DNA from: PNMQ01 sp964478775
GTDB taxonomy: Bacteria; Pseudomonadota; Alphaproteobacteria; Paracaedibacterales; CAIOTO01
DNA: 31,684 nt
Assembly (NCBI GenBank): GCA_964478775.1
Contig: CAYZJC010000018.1
Span: 1-31,684 of the forward strand
Reading direction: 5' to 3'
Every line of letters begins with the position of its first letter. The stretch's first letter is position 1. The notes under the pieces were generated by a model. The model was not told where the DNA came from, did no database searches, and worked only from the letters and a program-made list of their open reading frames with translations. This document shows positions 16,456 to 24,979 of the stretch, in pieces. The position numbers and the translations under genes were made by a program.

Positions 16456-16935
16456 ATGACAAATCTAGAAATTGACAAGGCAATGCGAAGAGCCATTGAA
16501 TTATCTATTGAAAAAATGCAAGGGGGTTGCGGCGGCCCGTTTGGTGCAGTCATTCTAAAAGACGGTGCTATCATTGCTGAAGGTTGGAACCAAGTCACCT
16601 CAACAAACGACCCCACCGCACACGCAGAAGTGGTTGCCATTCGAAATGCATGCAAAGCACTTAACACCTTTGACTTAAAAGGGTGTGAGCTGATCACCAG
16701 CTGCGAGCCCTGCCCGATGTGCCTTGCCTCTGCCATGTGGGCAAGAATAGACCACGTTGTGTTTGCTAACACGCGCCACGATGCTGCGGACATTGGCTTT
16801 GACGATGAGTTTTTCTACAAAGAACTGGCCCTTGACATGAGGGATCGTTCTATGCCGCTTACCCCACACATGCGAGGTGAAGCCATAAAAGCTTTTGACT
16901 TATGGAAAGAGAAAACAGATAAGGTTCGTTATTAA
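16456..16935 (+). CDS. guaD: Guanine deaminase, cytidine-deaminase fold
   Basis: The ATG at 16456, after an AAGGA site, gives 159 residues, close to the 156 of Bacillus subtilis GuaD. Conserved segments include GGPFGAVILKDGAIIAEGWN, TNDPTAHAEVVAIRNACK, and CEPCPMCL. Zinc ligands are His56, Cys86 and Cys89, with Glu58 as proton shuttle. The C-terminal segment GFDDEFFYKEL is specific to guanine deaminases rather than tRNA-adenosine deaminase. The enzyme converts guanine to xanthine and ammonia in purine salvage or catabolism. trkH begins 28 bases downstream, so the two may share a transcript. Confidence 0.92.
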   Translation: MTNLEIDKAMRRAIELSIEKMQGGCGGPFGAVILKDGAIIAEGWNQVTSTNDPTAHAEVVAIRNACKALNTFDLKGCELITSCEPCPMCLASAMWARIDHVVFANTRHDAADIGFDDEFFYKELALDMRDRSMPLTPHMRGEAIKAFDLWKEKTDKVRY

Positions 16936-16963
16936 CGTGAATAAAATTTAAGTAAATACCATC

Positions 16964-18412
16964 ATGAATTTCCGTACCGTTCTTTTCATTATTGGTTGTC
17001 TGTTAAGTGGGCTTGCTGCGACCATGCTATTGCCTATTGTCTGCGACATGTTAAGCTTTCAGCCTGATAATGCCATCGTCTTTTTAAAGTCAATGTCAAT
17101 CACGGGCTTTTTTGGTGTTGCGATGATGCTCGCTAATAAACCTAAAGACAAAATTCAATTAGGAACACGCGAAGCCTTTGTCACAACGTCATTAACCTGG
17201 GTCTTTACCTGTTTTTTTGCAGCCTTCCCTTTTTATCATGCTGCTTCTAACATCACCTTTGTTGATGCCTACTTTGAAGCTGTTTCTGCCCTTACAACGA
17301 CTGGTGCGACTGTCTTAAATAATCTCAATAAGTTACCGCGTGGTATATTATTGTGGCGATCTATTTTACAATGGTTAGGTGGGGTTGGAATCGTTGTGAT
17401 GGCGATGACTATTTTCCCAGCCCTTCGCATTGGAGGCATGCAGCTTTTTCGCTCAGAGTTTTCAGATAAATCAGAAAAAATCTTACCGCGCGTTTCACAA
17501 ATTGCATCAGCCATTTTAGTAACGTATATCACTTTTACCTTCGTTAGTTTTCTAGCCCTTTTCTTTGCTGGCATGACCTTTTTTGATGCCGTATGCCATG
17601 CCATGACAGCTATTTCAACTGGTGGCCTTTCCACCAAAGACACCTCTATTGCCGCCTTCGATAGCCCACTTATTGAATTTATATTAATGGTGTGTATGTT
17701 TATAGGGGGAAGCGCCCTCATCTTATATGTACGCCTTTGGAACCATGACTGGAAGGTCTTAAAAGACAGCCAACTGAAAGCCTACACATTTCTGACCATC
17801 ATCAGTGTGCTGGTCTTAACCTCATGGCATTGGGTTACACAAAACGGCTCCTTACTTGAATCTTTGAGAAAATGCTCATTTACGGTCATTTCATTTATAA
17901 CAACAACAGGGTATGTTACCAATGACTATACTTTGTGGGGGCCATTTGCGATTACCATCCTCTTTATGTTGAGCTTTTGTGGGGGGTGCACGGGCTCTAC
18001 TACTGGCGGTATTAAAATCTTCAGATTCCAAGTCATTTCAAAGCTTATTAAAACCCACCTCTTGCAATTGCGCCGCCCCCATGGTGTGTTTGTTGCCATC
18101 TATCAAGGTATTCGCATAACAGATTCCGTTGTGTTTTCTATTTTCACCTTTATCGGTCTATACATTGTATCTACTGTATTGGTCACCTTGCTATTAGCCC
18201 TCATTGGGTTAGACTTTCAATCAGCGGTGAGTGGGGCTGTTGCTTGCCTTAGCAACGTGGGCCCTGGCGTTAGCCAACTTGTGAACTATAGCGGCAACAT
18301 GAGCGACCTTCCCTCATTGGCTAAAATCATTATGATGCTCAGCATGATTGTGGGCCGTCTTGAATTTCTAACCGTAATTGTGTTATTAATGCCTTCTTTT
18401 TGGAAAGAATAG
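16964..18412 (+). CDS. trkH: Trk-type potassium uptake membrane subunit
   Basis: The 482-residue product has the fourfold M1-P-M2 architecture. All four selectivity-filter glycines are present: TTTG114ATV, ISTG220GLS, TTTG316YVT and SNVG433PG. The segment CGGCTGSTTGGIKIFR (about 339-354) is the conserved intramembrane region of TrkH. It imports K+ through the inner membrane with a TrkA gating ring; no trkA is in the window. No good ribosome site is seen before the ATG. Confidence 0.95.
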   Translation: MNFRTVLFIIGCLLSGLAATMLLPIVCDMLSFQPDNAIVFLKSMSITGFFGVAMMLANKPKDKIQLGTREAFVTTSLTWVFTCFFAAFPFYHAASNITFVDAYFEAVSALTTTGATVLNNLNKLPRGILLWRSILQWLGGVGIVVMAMTIFPALRIGGMQLFRSEFSDKSEKILPRVSQIASAILVTYITFTFVSFLALFFAGMTFFDAVCHAMTAISTGGLSTKDTSIAAFDSPLIEFILMVCMFIGGSALILYVRLWNHDWKVLKDSQLKAYTFLTIISVLVLTSWHWVTQNGSLLESLRKCSFTVISFITTTGYVTNDYTLWGPFAITILFMLSFCGGCTGSTTGGIKIFRFQVISKLIKTHLLQLRRPHGVFVAIYQGIRITDSVVFSIFTFIGLYIVSTVLVTLLLALIGLDFQSAVSGAVACLSNVGPGVSQLVNYSGNMSDLPSLAKIIMMLSMIVGRLEFLTVIVLLMPSFWKE

Positions 18413-18521
18413 TCCCTCCTTTATCCCCATTGTCCTATTTTTAAATATATGTGTATATTTTAATGATTTGTTTACAAAAAGTAAGTATAATAAAAAAAAT
18501 AACATCAATAAGGATATATTC

Positions 18522-21041
18522 ATGAACAAATTTATATACACAACACTTATGCTATCGGTTAGCACCTCTTGCTTTTGTGCAGAAAAAGAAGAAGCCCCTT
18601 GCATGCCAAGCTCTATGAGCAATCGACAAGTTGCTATTACACCAGACTTTCCTGAGATTAATCGTACCTATTTAAAAGGTCTAGGGTGGGAAGATCTCAG
18701 GGCGATGTTCTTCATGTTAACGTTTGATGAATTCCCCGAAATAAACCGAAAGCATGCTGGTTATTATGCATTACAATTTATAACACCAGATATGAGTCAT
18801 GAAGAAATAAAAAGTATACTCACCACATTCTATCGTATACCAGTGAATGAGTGTAATCAGGAATTCATGGAGCAAGCTAATCAATTTTTAGCAACAGATC
18901 CAGCACTGAAGGTGCTCAAGAAAATGAAAATTATCACTGCATTCTCTAAGGTGCCGACGCATGATCGCAACCAAGCATTTATTGACCAAATCAAACAATT
19001 GTTCCCACAAAATGCGTCTGGGGAGATAATCGGTGGATTGGGTAGGGTGGCACCAACGAAGGATCTGGGGGATGTAATTGCTAATACGATCACTATTATT
19101 TCTTCAATTCCTCTGAGTGGGCGGCAAACTTTTATTGACCAAGTCAGACAATTTATAGGAGGAGAGAAAAATTCGTATGATATAGAAGAGATTATGAATG
19201 CATGGTCCAAGGTTAAGCCCGAGGATCAAAATCAAATCTTCATTGACCAACTCAAACGAGTGATAGGGGCTATGACTATAAACAGCAGAGCTTGGGCGAT
19301 CACCATACTGTCCAAAATCCCTGCAGATATTAGATCAGAACTCATCACTCAGGTCCAACAATTGAGAAACCATTATCTGCCTGGAGCTTCAAAAGTTGAG
19401 TGTATCAATTTACTATCCACAATTCCTACAAATGTTCGAACAGAATTCATAAACCAAGTCAACCAACTCATCAACCCATATATGAAGGCGGGGGAGATAA
19501 AAGATATCATGAAACATCTTTCCAAAATTCCTGCAGACGAACGCCCCTTATATGTTGCACGCACCCTACTGTTCGTTTACGGTACGGGTAATCTTGGGCA
19601 TTTGCGACATCTATTAGAAACCCCATTACAACAGGAATTTATGATTGGAGGAATGCATGAGCTTGCACAAGGTGTACGAAATCCGTATGCGGCGGGAATC
19701 AACGTGCATGCAGGGCAGCGTGATAACTTCACAATAGAGGCTATAAAAACCTTTACAGACACTGTGCAAACCACACCAGAAGAACTAGATATTGCTTATG
19801 CTGAGTTTTTAAACGCTGTGAACCAATTAGACGGTCAAAAACGTGACAAAGTATTACGTAGCCTTGGGATTGATGCCAACGGTACTATCCTTGAGAAACC
19901 ACCAACAGAGTTCTGGTCTGGCCTTATCTCAGGGGTCAATGAATCAGGAATATTCTCTCTCGCTGCCAACGGTAAGTCGATAGCAATGAATGGAAAAGAC
20001 ATCATTGCCCGCTTTTGGCACTTTGCCAATACCTTTGATGAATCAGTTGTGGATTCAAGCAAACTATCGGTAGATAAAAAAATATCCGCACATACTCAAA
20101 ATGACCGTGATGGAATGCGTCAAGGCATTATGAATGCGTTAGCAGAGGGTGTAACTGAAACAAATGTGTTGCGGTGTGAAATGGGTCGTATACAACTGCT
20201 CATCCTGGCAACTTTACAAGGGCGTCTACGCGATAACACTGGACAAGTCATTGACCTTGATCGCAAGGAGACACAACAAGCAGCAAGAGAAGTGCAACAA
20301 GACGATGAACTCATCTATAATTTAAATGAAATATCATTACATTTAAACCCGTTCATGAATAGTTTGCAAGGCATTCATTCAGCGAAAGATTTTTACCAAG
20401 AATTATTTGGATATATGAGCAGGCTCGCCGCAGGAGAAGTGAATGCTGATAACACGCCTATTCGCCTTGACCCAGCATCTGTTATCTACTACGTGACGAT
20501 GATAAGCCCTGCTGTTTATGAAAAAGGCAAACTGTTAACGCCTGCCACTATTAACCCTGATTTTTCATTAGTGCATACACAAAACTTTACTGATGCCTTT
20601 CGTATTGATGATTACATCCGGCAATTTGGACAACGTGACCAAGAACGTTTTGAAGCTGCACGTGCATTAGAAGCAGCAAGACAATTACGTACAGAACAAG
20701 ACATCGCCTTTGAAGAAACAAAACAACAAGACCAACATCGCTTTAATGAAAGGGCTAAACAAGCAGAACAGCTTCAACAACTTCGCACTGCAATTGCTGA
20801 TGGCACAGCAAGAGGGCTAAAAACTATTCCTCAAAACATCTTCAATCAATTGACCATGGAAGAAAGAACGGCATATGCGCAGCAACGTCAACCAGCTCTA
20901 GCAGAGCAGAACAGTACTAGCCAAGTGGGGCCATCAGCGGCTAGCGACAATGCTAGTGTCAATCAACTGTCAGATCAGGAAAAAATGAGGCAAGCTCGTC
21001 TTAAACAATTTGACACAAAGCCGTCAGCCGAAAAGTCATGA
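18522..21041 (+). CDS. Secreted helical-repeat protein with C-terminal coiled coil, candidate effector
   Basis: The start is set by AAGGA seven bases before the ATG at 18522; a perfect TATAAT lies at 18486-18491. The product is 839 residues. Residues 1-20 form a signal peptide (LSVSTSCFCA). About residues 95-355 hold roughly seven units centred on (S/T)KIP-x3-R-x2-FI-x-QV-x-QL, with the IP pair at 106, 144, 196, 231 (V-K-P variant), 266, 301 and 336. The later spacing is 34-36 residues, suggesting two-helix solenoid units. The middle region (about 400-690) is helical and unrecognised. About 705-765 is a Glu/Gln/Arg-rich coiled coil containing LRTEQDIAFEE, followed by a polar tail. I do not recognise a family. 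Export plus protein-binding repeats suggests a host- or surface-directed role. Confidence 0.75.
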   Translation: MNKFIYTTLMLSVSTSCFCAEKEEAPCMPSSMSNRQVAITPDFPEINRTYLKGLGWEDLRAMFFMLTFDEFPEINRKHAGYYALQFITPDMSHEEIKSILTTFYRIPVNECNQEFMEQANQFLATDPALKVLKKMKIITAFSKVPTHDRNQAFIDQIKQLFPQNASGEIIGGLGRVAPTKDLGDVIANTITIISSIPLSGRQTFIDQVRQFIGGEKNSYDIEEIMNAWSKVKPEDQNQIFIDQLKRVIGAMTINSRAWAITILSKIPADIRSELITQVQQLRNHYLPGASKVECINLLSTIPTNVRTEFINQVNQLINPYMKAGEIKDIMKHLSKIPADERPLYVARTLLFVYGTGNLGHLRHLLETPLQQEFMIGGMHELAQGVRNPYAAGINVHAGQRDNFTIEAIKTFTDTVQTTPEELDIAYAEFLNAVNQLDGQKRDKVLRSLGIDANGTILEKPPTEFWSGLISGVNESGIFSLAANGKSIAMNGKDIIARFWHFANTFDESVVDSSKLSVDKKISAHTQNDRDGMRQGIMNALAEGVTETNVLRCEMGRIQLLILATLQGRLRDNTGQVIDLDRKETQQAAREVQQDDELIYNLNEISLHLNPFMNSLQGIHSAKDFYQELFGYMSRLAAGEVNADNTPIRLDPASVIYYVTMISPAVYEKGKLLTPATINPDFSLVHTQNFTDAFRIDDYIRQFGQRDQERFEAARALEAARQLRTEQDIAFEETKQQDQHRFNERAKQAEQLQQLRTAIADGTARGLKTIPQNIFNQLTMEERTAYAQQRQPALAEQNSTSQVGPSAASDNASVNQLSDQEKMRQARLKQFDTKPSAEKS
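18804..19590 (+). repeat. Tandem ~35-residue protein repeats
   Basis: Each unit has a helix ending in (S/T)(K/S)(I/V)P, a short turn with a charged residue and Arg, then a second helix FI(D/N/T)Q(V/I/L)xQL. DNA identity between units is low, so this is an old expansion, unlike the LRR gene at the left edge. Confidence 0.65.
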
Positions 21042-21067
21042 TGAGCATTATGGTAAGTGACACCCCC

Positions 21068-22207
21068 TTATTCGTGTTCTTCGCAATGCATTAAATAACC
21101 AATCCCCACCAAGGCTGTAATCAGGGTGGGGAGCCAAGCAGACCATAACGGGCTTAAACGTTCAGCCTCACCGAAGGCATTAATGATTTTGTTTAAGAAA
21201 TGAATCGCAAAACCAGTCGCTATCGCAAGGCCGATTAGCCGGCTGGTGGCTTGCTTTCTCGGGTTTTTAAGACAAAAGCCAACGGCCAACACAGACATAA
21301 AACCCAACAGCATCAATTCAGCCCACATTTTATGCCAAAAAAGTTCATACATCAAAACAGACATCCCGCTTTGTTTTAAGACATCTATCATATGGGGAAT
21401 CTGCCAAAACGGCACATGGGTTGGGGCTGTAGAACTTTGCTGCAATTGCTTTAAGGTGATATGAGTTGGCTTTTCAAGCACTGCTATGTTTTGGGGTTGC
21501 AGGCCTTCACTGGTCCATACCTTAACCTGTTTTAAGTCCCACTTCCCGAGTTTAAGCACAGCATTTTCAGCCTGAATACGCTTTAAAAGCATGTCATTAT
21601 TATCGTACTCGTAAAAGGTAACTGTGTGAAAGGTACTCTCTTTTAAGGTAAATGACTGTGCATGAAAAATAGTTTTTCCCGTTTCTTCACGCGTTCTCGC
21701 CCAAAAGCCAGTTGCTGAAATAGCTAAGCTTTGGTCATTATGCTTGAGTATTCTTTGCTGCAAGTGTTGATGGCGCGCATTACAACTGGCGGCAATCGGG
21801 TTCAAAATAAACAGAGAAAGTAAAGCCATGAGAAATGAAGCTGTAAAACACCCTAAACTAATTTGTGCCCCAGATACTCCACATGCACGCATAGATATCA
21901 TTTCCTGGGTTTGGTTCAGCTTCCACAACGCTAGCAAACAGGCTAAAAAAAAGATGAAGGGCATAAAATCTATGAGGTGTTGAGGCACACGAAGCAGCGT
22001 CATTTCAACAATAAAACCTAAAGAAACATCTGCACGGCCAAATGTTGTGCGCATTTTTTCAATGCCTTCAAACAAAGCCACGACACTGGTGATAATAGAC
22101 GTTACAATCAATAGCCAAATGCCGTAATTTTTCATCACATACAAATTTGCTGTGCTTTTTAAATATAACCAAGAATAATAAGGCGAATAAATTGATTTTG
22201 TTTGCAT
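21068..22207 (-). CDS. lptG: LPS export permease LptG
   Basis: The 379-residue product begins after an AGGAT site. It has the YjgP/YjgQ (LptF/G) layout: N-terminal helices (YGIWLLIVTSIITSVVALFE, FMPFIFFLACLLALW), the conserved segment QEMISMRACGVSGAQI, a periplasmic beta-jellyroll domain (about 150-265), and three C-terminal helices. LptG forms the membrane part of LptB2FG, which extracts LPS from the inner membrane. It follows lptF by 25 bases. The order F then G, and the closer match to LptG in the first helices, support the assignment. Confidence 0.9.
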   Translation of the reverse strand: MQTKSIYSPYYSWLYLKSTANLYVMKNYGIWLLIVTSIITSVVALFEGIEKMRTTFGRADVSLGFIVEMTLLRVPQHLIDFMPFIFFLACLLALWKLNQTQEMISMRACGVSGAQISLGCFTASFLMALLSLFILNPIAASCNARHQHLQQRILKHNDQSLAISATGFWARTREETGKTIFHAQSFTLKESTFHTVTFYEYDNNDMLLKRIQAENAVLKLGKWDLKQVKVWTSEGLQPQNIAVLEKPTHITLKQLQQSSTAPTHVPFWQIPHMIDVLKQSGMSVLMYELFWHKMWAELMLLGFMSVLAVGFCLKNPRKQATSRLIGLAIATGFAIHFLNKIINAFGEAERLSPLWSAWLPTLITALVGIGYLMHCEEHE

Positions 22208-22232
22208 AAAAAATCCTAAAGTTGACTACATT

Positions 22233-23345
22233 TTAAGTCTTATTTGAAAAAACAGAAAACCAATATTTTAAATTATCTTTAAGCAGGTAAGCTAAAAAGG
22301 CAACACTACCAAGTGCAAAGAGGATGTAATTTACCACAATCAAACCAGGCGTTTTTGCAGAAGCATTGATCAAGCCAATTGTTGCAATATGGACGATAAA
22401 AACCGCAATGCTTGCAATCACTAAGGGTCTTCTTTTATAAATACGACCAACTGGCGCCCCTAATAACATGCTTGTAACAATCAAAGCATCTAACAAACAT
22501 AGCAAGGGCAGCAATATGCGCTGATGCGCTTCCATACGAAAGCGCCCTTGTCGTTCTTGCGTAAAATGTTGCGGTGGGTTTAACAGTTCAACCAAACTTT
22601 TTTCAGTTGGCTTTTCACTTGGTTTGACTTCTTTTGAAGACCTGTCAGCCAAGTCATAGGTTAATTCATCAAAGCTGACCTCTGTGATATGTCCCGTTTT
22701 AGGGTCGTACGTTTGCCGCCTACCCTGACTTAAATAAATAAACACACTGTCTTTCGACAAGCTCACCTTACCCGCTTTTGCAAATGTTGTAATGTTAACA
22801 TTTTTTTTGCCGTCAACCTGGTAAATAAATACCCCTTTTAATTCATCTGCATGATTGTGTTCACGCACATAAACAGTTGTATTCTTAACCGTGTTAAAAT
22901 TGCCTTCACGCAACAAGATAGAGGAAAAAGCGCTTTGCATCATATACTGACGCTGTCTAAATTCTTGAAACGCTTTGGGCACCACAAAAATATTGAGAAC
23001 AAGCAAAAGAGTAGCCAAGAGCCCACCTAACACAAGCGCAGGCTTTGCAAGGCGAAAATTACTCATGCCAATTGAACGAAAGGCAGACACTTCGTGGGTT
23101 AGCATCAGTTTATGATACCCAAATAGCAAAGCAATTGAAAATGCTAGGGGGGTGATCATAACAAACAAATCTGGCAGTAAAAATTTCACAAGAGAAAAAA
23201 AGGAAACCAAACTCAGACGATTATTAATAATTAAGTCCATATAGCGCAGTGACTGTGCTAACCAAATCAACCCCACGATGAGCCCTATCAACGTGGCATG
23301 AACAAGCATCAAGCGCTTAAAAATGTACTTAAATAAAATCAACAT
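22233..23345 (-). CDS. lptF: LPS export permease LptF
   Basis: The 370-residue product has the LptF/G permease layout: helices at about 10-30, 55-75 and 100-120, the segment HEVSAFRSIGMSNFRLAKPA, a periplasmic domain (about 130-265), and helices at about 275-360 (APVGRIYKRRP between them). It works with LptG and LptB to power LPS transport. It is first in the lptF-lptG operon and divergent from surA. The ATG has no clear ribosome site. Confidence 0.9.
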   Translation of the reverse strand: MLILFKYIFKRLMLVHATLIGLIVGLIWLAQSLRYMDLIINNRLSLVSFFSLVKFLLPDLFVMITPLAFSIALLFGYHKLMLTHEVSAFRSIGMSNFRLAKPALVLGGLLATLLLVLNIFVVPKAFQEFRQRQYMMQSAFSSILLREGNFNTVKNTTVYVREHNHADELKGVFIYQVDGKKNVNITTFAKAGKVSLSKDSVFIYLSQGRRQTYDPKTGHITEVSFDELTYDLADRSSKEVKPSEKPTEKSLVELLNPPQHFTQERQGRFRMEAHQRILLPLLCLLDALIVTSMLLGAPVGRIYKRRPLVIASIAVFIVHIATIGLINASAKTPGLIVVNYILFALGSVAFLAYLLKDNLKYWFSVFSNKT

Positions 23346-23571
23346 TAAAATTATGATGGAAAAAAGTGTTAAAAAATGGTTATATCTACATATGTTAGTG
23401 ACGTTGATCTATTGTCTACGGTGTATACAATTAAAACAACCCACAAGGCACATGAATGAAGTATAACAGATTTGGTAAAAAATAACTACGTTGTGTTGAC
23501 AAAAACATAGCACGCAAAGTAATTGATGACCATTAACAAGATGACATGCACAAAAAGAAAGATTTCTACTT

Positions 23572-24826
23572 ATGAAAAGTCCGATTAAAAAACAAATCAC
23601 GTATTTTCTCCTTTCCAATATGATTACGTTTGGGCTTTGCAAACACTTCAAAATCTACCATTGCTGTTGTTGTCAATAATGAAGTTATTACAGTGGGTGA
23701 CATTGAAAAACGTGCAGCACTCATCTTGTTGAGTTCTGGAAAAGAAACATCTAACATCACTGCTGAACTGAGAGCACAAGTACAAGAGGCCCTAGTTCAA
23801 GAACGTCTTCAAAGACAAATTGCAAAGCGTATTAACATTGAAGTCTCACAAGCAGATGTTAATGCCGCACTTTCAAATATTGCTGCTGAAAACAAAATGA
23901 ACCTTGAACAAATGAAGGAATACTTCTTGTCTAAGGGTGTTCCCCTTACCACACTTGCTGAACGCCTCAAGTCAAACTTATTATGGATGAAAACCGTACG
24001 CCTTGCCTTTATGTCACAAGTGAAAATTTCTGACCGCGACGTAGAAGAAGAAATGCAAAAAATTCACGCTATGGAAGCTAAAGAACAACTGCACCTGGCA
24101 GAGCTTGTTATTTTCGTTAGCAACCCACGTGAACAAGCCAGTGCAAAAAAAGAAATTGAATCTCACTATGAAAACTTGCAAACAGGCACACCATTTTCTG
24201 CGCTTGCGCGTAACTTTTCGCAATCTCCCACCAGCGCACAAGGGGGTTCTATTGGGTGGATTGCAAAAGATAACGCCCCTGCGGCTGCCCAAAACTTAAA
24301 GGTGAGTGAATATACAAAACCTGTGTTGAGCGGTAACAGATTAACCATATACTACTGCATTGACAAAAAAGTACCAGGACAGGCAGCTGAAAGTGAAACA
24401 AAAATGTCATTTGCAACCGCAAAGTTTACCCTACCTGAAGATGCCCAAGAAGCCCCAGAAAATGTGAATGCGTTTATGGAAATGGCACAATCCTTCCATG
24501 GCTGTCCTGCTTTTAAAACAGCTGCAACAGAACACGGCGCAACTGTTAGTGAACAAAACGATGTGCCTGTGAATGGCGTGCATGAAGAACTTAAGAAACT
24601 GCTTACAACAGCTGGTATTGGCAAAGTGGCACAACCTGTTCGCATCAGCTCAACTGAATTAATGGTGATGATGTGGTGCGATCAAACAAAGCCAGGCAAG
24701 CATCAACTTCCTTCTCACAATGAAGTAAAAATGATGCTGCTTGAAAGGAAAGTTCAAGCCCAAGCTATTGCCCAGTTCAATAAAATTAAAACCACAGCTG
24801 TGATTGAACACAGAATAGCTCGCTAG
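23572..24826 (+). CDS. surA: SurA-type periplasmic chaperone/peptidyl-prolyl isomerase with frame break in the signal peptide
   Basis: The mature part (from about 23636) reads FANTSKSTIAVVVNNEVITV, has a SurA N-terminal chaperone domain (about 20-165), and one parvulin domain (LHLAELVIFVSNPRE to LTIYYCIDKK, with SPTSAQGGSIGWI). In its own frame the only start near the N-terminus is a TTG at 23630, which leaves no signal peptide. An ATG at 23572 in another frame encodes a textbook one: MKSPIKKQITYFLLSNMITFG. Removing one G from the GGG at 23632-23634 joins the two as ...MITFGFA|NTSKS. So the gene is frameshifted, has a base error in this sequence, or uses +1 frameshifting. SurA escorts outer-membrane proteins across the periplasm. 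In many alphaproteobacteria it lies in a group with lptD and lptFG; lptD is not here. Confidence 0.82.
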
Positions 24827-24882
24827 ATAGAATCGATAATCAGCCACCTTATCGCCGAATAAAGTACGTCGATAACATAGAT

Positions 24883-24915
24883 AAGCGGGGGCTTTTACCC
24901 CCGTTTAAGATTTTA
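24883..24915 (+). terminator. Intrinsic terminator of surA
   Basis: CGGGGG (24886-24891) pairs with CCCCCG (24898-24903) around CTTTTA, followed by TTTAAGATTTT. It lies about 60 bases past the surA stop. Confidence 0.8.
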
Positions 24916-24979
24916 TGAAATGAAACATCTATTGCATTAGTCTTTCATTAAGTATCTGTATGCCACACTGTAGAAATAA

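Noticed and set aside
16402..16476. Short frame that could be a leader peptide before guaD
   Set aside because: It lacks a ribosome site and overlaps the guaD start in another frame; nothing supports translation.
17269..17721. 150-residue minus-strand frame inside trkH
   Set aside because: Shadow of the highly conserved pore region of trkH.
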